Positions 1 to 8,704 of a DNA stretch of 64,000 nt are shown here, piece after piece. The translations under genes and the position numbers were made by a program. Position 1 is the stretch's first letter; each line of letters begins with the position of its first letter. The notes below the pieces were generated by a model, which worked only from the letters and a program-made list of their open reading frames with translations, had not been told where the DNA came from and searched no databases. Source of the stretch: Halorarius halobius (lineage in GTDB: Archaea; Halobacteriota; Halobacteria; Halobacteriales; Haloarculaceae); the NCBI RefSeq assembly GCF_024298865.1, contig NZ_CP101161.1, forward strand, positions 1,943,227-2,007,226, read 5' to 3'.

Positions 1-484
1 TGATGTGGCCCTGATTCCGGGGACGGGTCTCCTTGACGAGCGCCTCGACGTGTTTGCCCTGGTCGACGGCGGCCTCGATGCAGGCCATCGCGTCCGTCGA
101 GTGGCAGTGGGTCATCACCACGTCGCCGTCGCGGATGCGGCCGGCGCCGACCCGCCCCAGTTTCGACTGCGCCTGTTCGAGGTCGGCACGGAACTGCTCG
201 GCACGGGCGACCGTCGTCTCGCGGAGGCGCTCGACCGTCGCCCCCTCCATCCCCTGCAGGACGTATCGGAGGGCGTTCGGGAGCGACACCGCCGTCGGCC
301 GGGTGTCGTGGAGGCGGCGGGCGGCTTCCTGCATCTCGGTGCGGAACGCCGCGGGCGTGTCCGCGTCGGACTCGCGGGCCTGCGTCGCCAGCGCCGCCGC
401 CGCGGCGTCCGCGATGGTCGCGGCGCCCCGTATCTCCATCTCGGCGATGTCGTCGGCGGTCGCGTCCACCTCGGGGTGAACCAT
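1..484 (-). CDS. Ribose-1,5-bisphosphate isomerase, N-terminal part (partial)
   Basis: The gene starts at an ATG at 484 and runs off the left edge, so only about 161 residues are visible. The translation ends in THCHSTDAMACIEAAVDQGK and then ETRPRNQGH, the signature of the eIF2B-like isomerase superfamily. In archaea the closest recognised member is ribose-1,5-bisphosphate isomerase, which converts ribose 1,5-bisphosphate to ribulose 1,5-bisphosphate in AMP/nucleoside degradation. The related enzyme methylthioribose-1-phosphate isomerase and true eIF2B subunits are alternatives that the missing C-terminal half would settle. The nearby deoC gene also acts on nucleoside-derived sugar phosphates, which fits a salvage role. 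Confidence 0.8.
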   Translation of the reverse strand, partial: MVHPEVDATADDIAEMEIRGAATIADAAAAALATQARESDADTPAAFRTEMQEAARRLHDTRPTAVSLPNALRYVLQGMEGATVERLRETTVARAEQFRADLEQAQSKLGRVGAGRIRDGDVVMTHCHSTDAMACIEAAVDQGKHVEALVKETRPRNQGHI

Positions 485-556
485 GCGAGACGTTGGCGAG
501 GAGAGGGTAAAAGCGCGTGGGCGAGAGGTCCCCCCCTCGGCGTGAGGTAGCGTCGG

Positions 557-1120
557 CTATTCGACGGCGTCCGCACGCAGGAATTGGACCGGCGCGGTCT
601 CGTCGCTGTCGGACTGGGGGTGAAGCGGTCGGTCGTCTCGGAGCGAGAAGCCGGCGGTCGCCAGTCGGTCCCGCGTCGCTTCGAGCCCCCCGTTGCTACG
701 CTCCTCCAGAAGTGACGCATCACCCCAGTCGTAGTCGTTCACGAGAAGCAGGAGATGCCCGCCCGGTCGGAGAACGCGCGCGAACTCCGCAAACACCGAG
801 TGGCGGTGTCGGTCGGGCACGTGCGCTATCGAGTGTTTCGCTACGACCACGTCGAAGGTGTTCGCCCGAAACGGGAGGCGTCGCATATCACCGTGGACCA
901 GCGGTGCGATAGGGACGTTCGTCCGTGCTCGGTGGAGTTTCGCCCGTGCGATATCGAGGCCGATACCGGTGGTCGACCGGTTCGCCCGGGTGAGCATCGG
1001 AACCCCCTGCCCACAGCCAGCGTCGAGGACCCGTGCCGTCGCCGGAAGAGCGTCCAGCACCTCCTCGATATCGGTGGTTACACACCGCCCGGGCGGGCCA
1101 CTGTCAGTGCAGTCGGGCAT
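557..1120 (-). CDS. Class I SAM-dependent methyltransferase
   Basis: This 187-residue protein has the Rossmann-like methyltransferase core: motif I reads [10 protein letters not shown], an acidic residue follows after the second strand (GIGLDIA), and HGDMRRLPF with [13 protein letters not shown] gives the later SAM and active-site motifs, followed by [11 protein letters not shown]. This matches the Methyltransf_11 type. The substrate cannot be read from the sequence. I chose ATG 1120 because an AT-rich box at 1138-1145 (minus strand) lies about 20-25 bases upstream; a GTG at 1135 would add five residues. It stands alone on the minus strand, downstream of the isomerase start. Confidence 0.75.
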   Translation of the reverse strand: MPDCTDSGPPGRCVTTDIEEVLDALPATARVLDAGCGQGVPMLTRANRSTTGIGLDIARAKLHRARTNVPIAPLVHGDMRRLPFRANTFDVVVAKHSIAHVPDRHRHSVFAEFARVLRPGGHLLLLVNDYDWGDASLLEERSNGGLEATRDRLATAGFSLRDDRPLHPQSDSDETAPVQFLRADAVE

Positions 1121-1235
1121 GGACGCTCCACTCACGATATCTAAATGAGTCTACTGGTGGCCATTCGCCGTGGCGTGCGTCCCGTTACAGGCGTCTCGCG
1201 TCCGCGTTCATCCTGCTCGCCGCGGTGGCCGCCCG

Positions 1236-1242
1236 TTTAAAA
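1236..1242 (+). promoter_or_regulatory. TATA-like box of deoC
   Basis: The run TTTAAAA stands out in a GC-rich intergenic stretch and lies about 46-52 bases before the deoC ATG, which would leave a short leader of about 20-25 bases. It is a promoter by position and composition only. Confidence 0.5.
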
Positions 1243-1287
1243 GCTGGGACCGGAGGGTTTTCCACGGCGCGCCGCCGCGTGAGTGGT

Positions 1288-1929
1288 ATGGACCGCGCGG
1301 AGTTCGCCGCACGCATCGACCACACCGTTCTCGGGCCGGAGACGACGCCGGCGGACGTCCGCCGAGTCTGCGAGGAGGCCGAGGAGTGGGGGATGAACGT
1401 CTGCATCCCGCCCTGCTACGTCGCGGAGGCGCGCGAGTTCGCGCCTGAGTTGACCATCGCCACCGTCGTCGGGTTCCCCCACGGCCAGCACGCGACGGCC
1501 GCGAAGGAGGCCGAGGCGGAACTCGCGTGGGAGGACGGCGCCGACGAACTCGACATGGTAGTGAACGTCGGTCGCCTGAAAGCGGGCGAGGACGAGGCCG
1601 TCCGCGAGGACATCGCCGCCGTCGTTGCGGCCGTCCCGCTCCCGGTGAAGGTCATCGTTGAGGCGCCCCTGCTCACCGAGTCGGAACTCGACCGCGCCTG
1701 CGAACTCGCGCAGGAGGCGGACGCTGACATGGTGAAGACGGCCACCGGCTTCTCCGTCGGCGGGGCGGCCATCGAGGACGTCGAGCGGATGGCCCGCTAT
1801 CTCCCGGTGAAGGCCTCGGGTGGTATCGGCTCCTACGAGCAGGCGCAGGCGATGCTCGATGCGGGCGCCGAGCGCATCGGCGCCTCCTCGGGGGTCGACC
1901 TCGTCCGTGGCTTCCCCGACGCGGAGTAG
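1288..1929 (+). CDS. deoC: Deoxyribose-phosphate aldolase
   Basis: The 213-residue protein has the length of archaeal DeoC and begins with the typical [13 protein letters not shown] segment. The Schiff-base lysine is in DMVKTATGF, and [12 protein letters not shown] and VKASGGI are the other barrel motifs. It cleaves 2-deoxyribose 5-phosphate to glyceraldehyde 3-phosphate and acetaldehyde, feeding deoxynucleoside sugars into glycolysis. The ATG at 1288 begins directly at the conserved N-terminus; a longer in-frame reading from 1033 has no family similarity and crosses the promoter. The usual Cys in the E-T/A-C-x-L-T motif is Pro here (EAPLLT), a variation of unknown effect. Confidence 0.93.
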   Translation: MDRAEFAARIDHTVLGPETTPADVRRVCEEAEEWGMNVCIPPCYVAEAREFAPELTIATVVGFPHGQHATAAKEAEAELAWEDGADELDMVVNVGRLKAGEDEAVREDIAAVVAAVPLPVKVIVEAPLLTESELDRACELAQEADADMVKTATGFSVGGAAIEDVERMARYLPVKASGGIGSYEQAQAMLDAGAERIGASSGVDLVRGFPDAE

Positions 1930-1971
1930 GAAGCGTCACGCTCTTGCCGTCCCGGACGTAGTTCGGGACGA

Positions 1972-3255
1972 ATGGCCCGGTACCACATCGAGACGTACGG
2001 CTGTACCTCGAACCGCGGCGAGAGCCGCGAAATCGAGCGCCGCCTGCGGGACGCGGGCCACCACCCCGTCTCGCTGGAGGAGGCCGACGTCGCCATCCTC
2101 AACACCTGCACGGTGGTCGAGAAGACGGAGCGGAACATGCTCCGCCGGGCCGAAGAGTTGGACGAGCAGGTCGCGGACCTCGTCGTCACGGGCTGTATGG
2201 CGCTCGCGCAGGGCGAGGCGTTCGCCGACGCCGACGTCGACGCGCAGGTGCTCCACTGGGAGGACGTGCCCGCGGCGGTGACGAACGGCGAGTGCCCGAC
2301 GACGACGCCCGACGCCGAACCCGTGCTCGACGGCTGTGTCGGCATCCTCCCCATCGCCCGTGGCTGTATGAGCAACTGCTCGTACTGCATCACCAAGCAG
2401 GCGACGGGTCGCATCGACTCGCCGCCCGTCGTGGAGAACGTCCGCAAGGCGGAGGCGCTGGTCCACGCCGGCGCGAGGGAACTCCGCGTGACCGGCCAGG
2501 ACACCGGCGTCTACGGCTGGGACGAGGGGGAACGGAAGTTGCCGGAACTGCTCGACCGCATCTGTGACATCGACGGCGAGTTCCGGGTGCGCGTCGGGAT
2601 GGCGAACCCCGGGGGAGTTCACGGCATCCGCGAGGAACTCGCCGAGGTGTTCGCCGACAACGAGAAACTGTACGACTTCATCCACCTGCCCGTCCAGTCG
2701 GGGAGCGACGAGGTTCTCGAGGACATGCGCCGCCAGCACCGGGTCGAGAAGTTCCGCGACATCGTGGAGACGTTCGACTCGAAACTGTCGCACTGGACGC
2801 TCTCGACCGACTTCATCGTCGGGTTCCCGACGGAGACGGACGCCGACCACGAGCAGTCGATGGACCTGCTCCGGGAGGTCCGGCCCGAGAAAATCAACGT
2901 CACCCGCTTCTCGAAGCGGCCCGGAACGGACGCCGCCGAGATGAAGGGGCTGGGCGGCCAGACGAAGAAGGACCGCTCGAAAGCGATGAGCGAGTTGAAG
3001 ATGGACGTGGTCGCGGAGGCCCACGAGGAACTCGTCGGCACGCGCCGCGAGGTGCTCGTCGTCGAGGAGGGCCGCGACGACTCCGTGAAGTGCCGCGACA
3101 GCGCCTACCGGCAGATAGTGATTCGGAACGCCTCCGAGTACGGCGTCGAACCGGGGGAGTTCGTCGAGGTGGAGGTCACCGCCGGGCAGACGGTGTACGC
3201 GTTCGGGGAGCCGGTCGGGGCGACCCGTTCGGAGGAGCCGGCCGCGGCCGACTGA
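1972..3255 (+). CDS. tRNA (t6A37) C2-methylthiotransferase, radical SAM
   Basis: The 427-residue protein has the three-part architecture of methylthiotransferases: an N-terminal UPF0004 domain starting ARYHIETYGCTSNRGES, a radical-SAM domain with the cluster motif RGCMSNCSYC near residue 130, and a C-terminal TRAM-like region (EVLVVEEGRDDSVKC to VEVTAGQTVYAFGEP). Members of this archaeal/eukaryotic branch (CDKAL1/e-MtaB) convert t6A37 to ms2t6A37 in ANN-decoding tRNAs. It follows deoC by 42 bases on the same strand and may be co-transcribed with it. The family is clear; the exact tRNA substrate is inferred from the branch. Confidence 0.9.
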   Translation: MARYHIETYGCTSNRGESREIERRLRDAGHHPVSLEEADVAILNTCTVVEKTERNMLRRAEELDEQVADLVVTGCMALAQGEAFADADVDAQVLHWEDVPAAVTNGECPTTTPDAEPVLDGCVGILPIARGCMSNCSYCITKQATGRIDSPPVVENVRKAEALVHAGARELRVTGQDTGVYGWDEGERKLPELLDRICDIDGEFRVRVGMANPGGVHGIREELAEVFADNEKLYDFIHLPVQSGSDEVLEDMRRQHRVEKFRDIVETFDSKLSHWTLSTDFIVGFPTETDADHEQSMDLLREVRPEKINVTRFSKRPGTDAAEMKGLGGQTKKDRSKAMSELKMDVVAEAHEELVGTRREVLVVEEGRDDSVKCRDSAYRQIVIRNASEYGVEPGEFVEVEVTAGQTVYAFGEPVGATRSEEPAAAD

Positions 3256-3259
3256 CCGC

Positions 3260-3727
3260 TCAGAGCTTCGCCCGGACGGCCCCGGCGACGAGCGTCGGGA
3301 GCTGCCCGACGACCGCCGGGAACGTGAGCCCGAGCTGTTCGGTCAGCTGCTGTTGGTCGAAGTAGCCCCGGATGGCGACGATGCCGTCGGCCGAGAGGTC
3401 GACGACGCTCGTGCCGTCCAGCGCGATGGTGTTGCCCGTCGGCGGCAGTCCCTCGCGCATCCCCTCGTGGGTGCCGTGCATCGTCCACTCCTCGATGCGG
3501 ACGCCCTCGGATTCGACGTCGAGCACGCGCCGCTGTTCGAACCGGAAGTCCGGGAAGCGGCCGGCCGTCAGCTCGACGAACTCGCCGATCTCCTCGCCGT
3601 ATATCGGGTCGTCGAACAGCGGGTCGACGTACGTGCCACCGTCGGCGAACTGGGCCATCACGGCCTCCGGGTCGTGGTCGTTCCACCCCTCGATGTACCG
3701 GTCGTGGTACTCGGTCCCCTCCACCAT
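3260..3727 (-). CDS. NTF2-like / SnoaL-type polyketide-cyclase-fold protein
   Basis: The 155-residue protein begins MVEGTEYHDRYIEGWNDHD, the usual first helix of the SnoaL/NTF2 fold, followed by FADGGTYVDP and a closing GYFDQQQLTEQLGL. This fold covers steroid isomerase-like and ester cyclase-like enzymes as well as non-enzymatic ligand binders, so no reaction is assigned. The start at 3727 is preferred over a longer frame reaching 3895, whose extra N-terminal part is Arg-rich and unlike the family. It converges tail to tail with the methylthiotransferase, five bases apart. Confidence 0.7.
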   Translation of the reverse strand: MVEGTEYHDRYIEGWNDHDPEAVMAQFADGGTYVDPLFDDPIYGEEIGEFVELTAGRFPDFRFEQRRVLDVESEGVRIEEWTMHGTHEGMREGLPPTGNTIALDGTSVVDLSADGIVAIRGYFDQQQLTEQLGLTFPAVVGQLPTLVAGAVRAKL

Positions 3728-3883
3728 GCCGTCCGACGCACGCCGCGCCCGCTTCAAATTTTGGGTGAACGGGCGTCCGACAGCCCGACGCGAGTAGTTC
3801 CGGCCGCCGTCGTGCCGGCCGGCTCGGCTCCGTCGGGGAGGACGACCGACCCAGTTTTCAGCCCGGCCACCGAGAGCGGTGGT

Positions 3884-4810
3884 GTGCCCGACCACACCCT
3901 CTCACGCGACGACGCTCACCTCCACTACGACTGGGACCGCGACCGTGACCCCGTCCTGACGGTCGAGTCCGGCGCGACCGTCGCGTTCGAGTGTCGCGAC
4001 TCCGCGAACGGCGAACTCCCGCGGGGCGCGACGGTCGCGGACCTGGATGCCGTCGAGGCGCCGGGCCACGCGCTGACCGGTCCCGTCGCCATCGAGGGGG
4101 CGACGCCGGGCGACACGCTCGCGGTCGACGTGCTCGACGTGAGCCACGAGGGCGTCGGCTGGACGTACGTCTACCCGGGCGAAGCGGGCGCCGGCTTCCT
4201 CCCAGAACAGTTCCCCGAGGGTCGGGTGTACACGTGGGACCTCGACGGCGACGTGGGCCAGTTCGTCGACGGCATCGAGGTGCCGCTCGACCCGTTCCCC
4301 GGAATCGTCGGGCTCGCACCCGCTGAGCCGGGGTCCCACTCGACGACGCCGCCACGCCGGGTCGGCGGCAACCTCGACGTGAAACATCTGACGCCGGGGA
4401 GCACGCTGTTCCTGCCGGTGGAAGTGGCGGGTGGCCTGCTCTCGGTCGGTGACCTCCACGCCGCACAGGGCGACGGCGAGGTCTGCATCACGGCCATCGA
4501 GATGCCCGGCCGGGCGACCGTCCGGGTTCGGCTTGTCGACCGGGACGTCGACGGCCCCGTCTTCGAGACCGACGGGCCGTTCGAGCCGGTGGGTGGCTGC
4601 CCGGTCATCGCCACCTCGGGCGTCGACCCGGACCACGAGACGGCGGCCCGCGAGGCCGTCAGCGGGCTCGTTTCGCGGCTTCACGAGGAACACGGCCTCG
4701 ACCGACTCGACGCCTACATGCTCTGTTCGGTCGCGGCTGACCTGAAGGTCAACGAGGTGGTCAACGGGAACGTCGTCGTTTCGGCGTATCTCTCGCGGTC
4801 GCTCGTCTAA
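3884..4810 (+). CDS. Acetamidase/formamidase family protein
   Basis: The 308-residue protein from a GTG start matches the acetamidase/formamidase family. Visible family segments are the N-terminal beta-rich part, then GNLDVKHLTPGSTLFLPVEV and LLSVGDLHAAQGDGEVC, which carries the metal-binding Asp/His/Glu residues, and a C-terminal ASGVDPDHETAA and YMLCSVAADLKV. Such enzymes hydrolyse short amides to ammonia and the acid. No nitrogen-metabolism partner is adjacent. Its stop codon overlaps the opposite-strand transporter stop by four bases (4807-4810), so the two genes converge. Confidence 0.85.
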   Translation: MPDHTLSRDDAHLHYDWDRDRDPVLTVESGATVAFECRDSANGELPRGATVADLDAVEAPGHALTGPVAIEGATPGDTLAVDVLDVSHEGVGWTYVYPGEAGAGFLPEQFPEGRVYTWDLDGDVGQFVDGIEVPLDPFPGIVGLAPAEPGSHSTTPPRRVGGNLDVKHLTPGSTLFLPVEVAGGLLSVGDLHAAQGDGEVCITAIEMPGRATVRVRLVDRDVDGPVFETDGPFEPVGGCPVIATSGVDPDHETAAREAVSGLVSRLHEEHGLDRLDAYMLCSVAADLKVNEVVNGNVVVSAYLSRSLV

Positions 4811-5724
4811 TCCCGTCGACCGGCCAGCCGTTCGACCTCGCTGTCGTCCTTCCACTCGCCGAGTTCCTTCGGGTCGACGTGGACGAACACGTCGTCCACC
4901 TCCGGGAGTTCGCGGATGTGCTCCATCACCCACGTCTCGATGTCGTGGGCCTCGTTGAGCGTCCGTTCGCCCTCGACCTCGATGTGGAGCGACACGTCGA
5001 TTTCGGGGCCGACGTAGTGGGCGACGACGTCGTGGGCCCCCTCCACGTCTGGGTGTTCGAGCGCGCGGCGGACGATCTCCTTCCGCAGGTCCTCGGGCGG
5101 GGCCGCGCCAACCAGATACGAGACGTTGTCGCGGACGATTTCGACGCCCGTGTAGAGGACGGCGACGGCGACGACGGACGCCGCCAGCGGGTCGAGCAGG
5201 GGGACGCCCAGTTGCGCGCCGATGACGCCGACAAGCGCCGCGCACGCGGTGAGGATATCGTTGCGGTTGTCGAGCGCGGTCGCCGTCAGCGCGGGGGAGT
5301 TGTGGTCCTCGGCCACGTCGAGCACGTAGCGGTAGAGGCCGAACTTCGCGGCGGCCGCACCTGCGAGGACGGCGGCCGCGACGGGGCCACGGGCGACGGT
5401 CACGTCGCCCGACAGCAGGGCGGTGCCGGCGCTGTAGAGGATGGCCCCCCCGGCGGCGAACACGCCGAGGGCGACGAACAGCGAGACGAACGGCTCGATG
5501 CGCTCGTGGCCGTGGGGGTGCTCGAAGTCCGGGGGCTGGGTCGTCAGGTAGAGGCCGGCGAGCACTACCGTCGAGTAGGCGGCGTCCGAGAGGCTGTTGA
5601 CCGCCTCGGAGGCGAGCGCGAGGCTCCCCGTCCAGTGCCAGACGAGCCCCTTCGCGACGGCCAGAACCAGGTTCGCCGCCAGCACGACGAGCCCGACCCG
5701 GCGGAGCGCCCGCGAGCGTGCCAT
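4807..5724 (-). CDS. Cation diffusion facilitator (CDF) metal transporter
   Basis: The 305-residue membrane protein has the CDF layout: six hydrophobic segments, the HPHGHERIEP loop between TM2 and TM3, DNRND in TM5, and a cytoplasmic C-terminal domain ending in VDDVFVHVDP. It should export a divalent metal such as Zn, Mn or Fe in exchange for protons. TM2 reads NSLSDAAYS, so Asp47 is present but the second ligand four residues later is Ser51 instead of the usual Asp, which may change metal choice. TM5 keeps two Asp residues four apart. The metal cannot be assigned from sequence. Confidence 0.85.
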   Translation of the reverse strand: MARSRALRRVGLVVLAANLVLAVAKGLVWHWTGSLALASEAVNSLSDAAYSTVVLAGLYLTTQPPDFEHPHGHERIEPFVSLFVALGVFAAGGAILYSAGTALLSGDVTVARGPVAAAVLAGAAAAKFGLYRYVLDVAEDHNSPALTATALDNRNDILTACAALVGVIGAQLGVPLLDPLAASVVAVAVLYTGVEIVRDNVSYLVGAAPPEDLRKEIVRRALEHPDVEGAHDVVAHYVGPEIDVSLHIEVEGERTLNEAHDIETWVMEHIRELPEVDDVFVHVDPKELGEWKDDSEVERLAGRRD

Positions 5725-5761
5725 CGCCGGGGGTTGGAGCGGTCGCCGCAAAGGCGTGTCG

Positions 5762-6607
5762 TTAGTCGCGCGGCAGGGCGGTGAACGACCGCTTGGTCGG
5801 CGAGAACGGGTCGTACACCGACTGGTGGCACTGACAGTACACCTGGTTCTGTGCGCCGAACTTCGCACTCCCTTCGGCTTTGAACTCCGGCACACAGCAG
5901 AAGTGGGTGCATTTGTCGAGCCACGCGATGAACCCCCGTTCGGTCGCGGCGTTCAGGAACTCGGTGTACTGGCTCTCGGCGGGCAACTCGGGGACTCGGG
6001 TCGAGCGGACCACCTGCACCGGGAGTGGCGTCACGTCCTCGTCCTCGCCGGACTGCGAGCGCCACGTCGCCTGCGCGGGCTTCCCGAGGCCGGCCTCGCC
6101 GACGCCGTTGCCCCACGTCTCGTAGTCGTCGAAGTCGTCGACGTGGAGTTTCTGGCCCAGTTCCATCTCGTCTTGCCAGTCGAACGTTCCTGGAGCGGCA
6201 CGGAGGTAGTTGTCCTGCTCGACGGTCGGCTGGACGCCCTTGGCCTGCTGGACGCCGCAGTACTGGAACCACCGGCCGCTGTAGGTGAGTTCGCCCATCT
6301 CCTCGCGGGCGACGGTCACCGTCTCGCCGCTCTGGAGTTCCACGTCCTGTGGTTCGGGCCAGATACCCTTCAGGTAGCCGTCGTCGTCGACGGTGAGCGG
6401 GACGAGGGGCATCCCTCGGGGGGCGGGGCCGTCCGTATTCCGGATGCCGACGTACGTGGTCGGGCCGCCGGTGGTTCCGGGCTTCGAGGTGGCGGCGGTC
6501 AGGGCGGTCGATGCGGCGGTACCGACGCCCGCGAGCGACGCGGAGCCGACGACGCCTTTCACGAAGCGACGCCGGCCGGTCTCGGGCGGATACTTGTCGT
6601 CGTCCAT
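5762..6607 (-). CDS. Rieske [2Fe-2S] protein, Tat-exported
   Basis: The 281-residue protein ends in a Rieske domain with both cluster motifs, DKCTHFCC and YCQCHQSVYDP, giving the two Cys and two His ligands. The N-terminus has a twin-arginine signal (GRRRFVKGVVGSASLAG) followed by a hydrophobic Ala-rich helix, so it should be anchored outside the membrane. It resembles the iron-sulfur subunit of haloarchaeal quinol-oxidising bc-type complexes. No cytochrome b or halocyanin gene is adjacent, so its partner must lie elsewhere or it works differently. Start 6607 is preferred because an upstream ATG at 6706 would bury the Tat motif. Confidence 0.85.
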   Translation of the reverse strand: MDDDKYPPETGRRRFVKGVVGSASLAGVGTAASTALTAATSKPGTTGGPTTYVGIRNTDGPAPRGMPLVPLTVDDDGYLKGIWPEPQDVELQSGETVTVAREEMGELTYSGRWFQYCGVQQAKGVQPTVEQDNYLRAAPGTFDWQDEMELGQKLHVDDFDDYETWGNGVGEAGLGKPAQATWRSQSGEDEDVTPLPVQVVRSTRVPELPAESQYTEFLNAATERGFIAWLDKCTHFCCVPEFKAEGSAKFGAQNQVYCQCHQSVYDPFSPTKRSFTALPRD

Positions 6608-6716
6608 GGGGACCGCTCGGGAGTCCGTGCCGACTGGAGACAAAAGACTGACACGAGTGTCGGCCGGTGGGAACGCGCCCCAAGATTGACACGGGAGGAA
6701 GCGCAACCGTACCGGG

Positions 6717-7253
6717 TCAGAACTCGACGGCGGCGTCCGCGCCGGGGACGGTCGCGCCGTCCTGCTCGGCGAAGGCGTCGTGGAGACGGTCGTAGCTGTC
6801 GTCGACGGCCTCGACGATGACCTTCGTGTCCGCGACGACGGGCATGAAGTTGGTGTCGCCGCTCCAGCGGGGAACGACGTGCGTGTGGAGGTGGTCGCCG
6901 ATGGAGCCGCCGGCGGCGTCCCCGAGGTTCAGGCCGGCGTTGAACCCGTCCGGCGCCAGTGCGGCCTCCAGCGCGTCGAACGTCCGCTGTTTCAACTGCG
7001 CGTGGCCCAACAGCGTCGACTCCTCCAGGTCGCGGTAGTCGCCGGTGTGGTCGTACGGGATGACCATCGCGTGGCCGGGGTTGTACGGGTAGTTGTTCAG
7101 CAGAACGAACGCGTCGTCGTTGCGCGCGACGACCCGCGACTCGCGGGCGTCCTCGCGGTCCGGGAGCGCACAGAACACACAGCCGTCGACGTCCGGGTTC
7201 TTCTCGGCCCGTTCCACCCAGTCGATGCGCCACGGCGCGAACACCTGGTCCAT
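6717..7253 (-). CDS. HIT family nucleotide hydrolase/transferase
   Basis: The 178-residue protein carries the histidine-triad motif HLHTHVVPRW and the preceding GFNAGLNLGDAAGGSIGDHL segment, as well as an N-terminal CVFC with ALLNNYPYNPGHAMVIP-type strands typical of the Fhit/AP4A-phosphorylase-like branch. It probably hydrolyses or phosphorolyses dinucleoside polyphosphates or nucleoside monophosphate conjugates. The start at 7253 begins at the conserved MDQVFAPWRIDWVE; a longer frame to 7478 runs through repeat-containing intergenic DNA. Confidence 0.85.
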   Translation of the reverse strand: MDQVFAPWRIDWVERAEKNPDVDGCVFCALPDREDARESRVVARNDDAFVLLNNYPYNPGHAMVIPYDHTGDYRDLEESTLLGHAQLKQRTFDALEAALAPDGFNAGLNLGDAAGGSIGDHLHTHVVPRWSGDTNFMPVVADTKVIVEAVDDSYDRLHDAFAEQDGATVPGADAAVEF

Positions 7254-7391
7254 GCCCGGTGGTCGCCCCCCGACGGCATAATTCCCCGCCGACCGGTGTG
7301 GGTCTCTGTAGCGTGTGAAACGGTGGGGATTTCCTCGACACGGAAAAATCCGTCGGCCGTTCAGCGCCGAAAACCCTGCCAGACTGTTCGT

Positions 7392-7446
7392 GACGGCTCC
7401 GTAAACGCTCTCGACGGTTCTGTGACGGCCGTTGATGTCTGACGGC
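7392..7446 (+). repeat. Cluster of short GACGG repeats upstream of a zinc-ribbon gene
   Basis: Within the 275-base gap between the HIT gene and the next gene, near-copies of TGACGGCTC occur with GACGG at 7392, 7413, 7424 and 7441 (spacing 21, 11 and 17). They could be regulator binding sites for the downstream gene or simple local duplication. The rest of this gap shows no ORF of note. Confidence 0.35.
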
Positions 7447-7494
7447 TCGCTGTCGGGCGATTTTACCCGCTGAACCAACCGAACCGAATCACCC

Positions 7495-7500
7495 CTTTAT
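7495..7500 (+). promoter_or_regulatory. TATA-like box of small zinc-ribbon gene
   Basis: CTTTAT lies 29-34 bases before the ATG at 7529, the spacing expected for a leaderless haloarchaeal transcript. Confidence 0.45.
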
Positions 7501-7528
7501 CGTCCGGCCACCGATACGACAGGATGCG

Positions 7529-7732
7529 ATGGCCACCAAGACTCACCCGGACGACGATGCGATGCTCGAGGAGTGTCCGTCGTGCGAGCGCGAGACGCCC
7601 CACGAAGTCTCCGTCCGGATACTGACGGAGAGCGACAAGGGGGAGAACGCGGAGTTCTCCCGCGAGCCGTACCGCGTCGCAGTGTGTGACGCCTGTGGGG
7701 CCGAGGAGAAGACCCGGATGAACAACGCCTGA
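7529..7732 (+). CDS. Small zinc-ribbon protein (67 aa)
   Basis: The 67-residue protein has two CxxC knuckles, CPSC near residue 16 and CDAC near residue 54, so it should fold as a zinc beta-ribbon. It resembles a family of small conserved haloarchaeal zinc proteins (possibly DUF7835). No enzymatic residues are visible; a nucleic-acid or protein-binding role is possible but unproven. It has its own TATA box and stands alone between divergent and convergent neighbours. Confidence 0.75.
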   Translation: MATKTHPDDDAMLEECPSCERETPHEVSVRILTESDKGENAEFSREPYRVAVCDACGAEEKTRMNNA

Positions 7733-7765
7733 GGGGATTCCTTTCGCCCGGTTCGTCCCGCGTAG

Positions 7766-8659
7766 CTACTGCTCCGTCGTTATCTCACAGCCGTTCTCCG
7801 TGACCACTATCGTGTGCTCGCGCTGTGAGACGTAGAACCCGTCCTGTTCCTGCAAGACGGGGTAGCCGTGGACGACGCCCTGTTGTTCGAGGCGGCGAAG
7901 CGCCATCTCCGCCCGGCGGGTGTCCAGCCAGCGGCGCGCGAAGGGGAGCGTCTTGAACTCCTCGACGATCTGTTCGAGCGCCTCGCGGGCCTGCCGGTTC
8001 CTGACGGAGGCCTCCCGTTCGAGCGCGTAAATCTCCTCCTGGGAGCCCTCGGTCACCTTCCCGCCGCCGTCGGTGGCGAACGGCTCGATGGCGACCACGT
8101 CCCCCACCTGGAGTTCGACGCCCGACTCCACGGCACGGTTGGGGATGTTCGGGTCGGTGTGCTGTTCCCAGTGGCCCAGCCCGTGGCCGGTGAGGTTGAC
8201 GACGGGGTTGTAGCCGTAGCCGTCGATGACGTCCTCGATCTCGGCGCCGATTTCGCCGGTGTGGGCGCCGGGTTCGACCACCTCGAGGGCGGCGTCCAGC
8301 GCCTCCTCTGCGGCCTCGACGAGTTCCTGCTGGCCGGTGAAGTCGACGGTGACCGCGGTGTCCGCGAGCCAGCCGTCGATGTGGACCCCGATGTCGAGTT
8401 TCACCATCTCCTCGCCTATCGTCCGGTCGTCGTCGGGCGCGGCCGCGCCGTGGGCCGCCTCGTTGTCGACGCTGACGTTCACCGGGAACGCGGGCGTCCC
8501 GCCGAGTTCGCGGATGCGGTCCTCGGCCCACTCGCTGATTTCGAGGTAGCCGGTGCCGACTTCGAGTCGCTCGGCGGCCTCGTCGCGCACCTGCGCGAGT
8601 ATCTCCCCCGCCTCGCGGTGTTTCTCGTACTTCTCCGCAGAGAGGTCGACGTCGCTCAT
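7766..8659 (-). CDS. map: Methionine aminopeptidase, type II
   Basis: The 297-residue enzyme removes the initiator methionine from nascent proteins. Metal ligands are visible in LDIGVHIDGWLADTAVTVDF, the catalytic His in TGHGLGHW, and the later Glu residues in VAIEPFATDG and near the C-terminus. An insertion between the last motifs marks it as the archaeal/eukaryotic type II form. It begins at MSDVDLSAEKYEKH, the normal N-terminus for haloarchaeal Map. Confidence 0.95.
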   Translation of the reverse strand: MSDVDLSAEKYEKHREAGEILAQVRDEAAERLEVGTGYLEISEWAEDRIRELGGTPAFPVNVSVDNEAAHGAAAPDDDRTIGEEMVKLDIGVHIDGWLADTAVTVDFTGQQELVEAAEEALDAALEVVEPGAHTGEIGAEIEDVIDGYGYNPVVNLTGHGLGHWEQHTDPNIPNRAVESGVELQVGDVVAIEPFATDGGGKVTEGSQEEIYALEREASVRNRQAREALEQIVEEFKTLPFARRWLDTRRAEMALRRLEQQGVVHGYPVLQEQDGFYVSQREHTIVVTENGCEITTEQ

Positions 8660-8704
8660 ACCCCCGCTACCCGGGGCGCGGGCAAAGGGTTTGCCGTCCA
8701 GTCG

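Noticed and set aside
1033..1287. N-terminal extension of deoC
   Set aside because: The frame crosses the TATA box, and DeoC similarity begins only at 1288.
3728..3895. N-terminal extension of the NTF2-like gene
   Set aside because: The extra 56 residues are Arg/Gly-rich and the conserved fold begins at the ATG at 3727.
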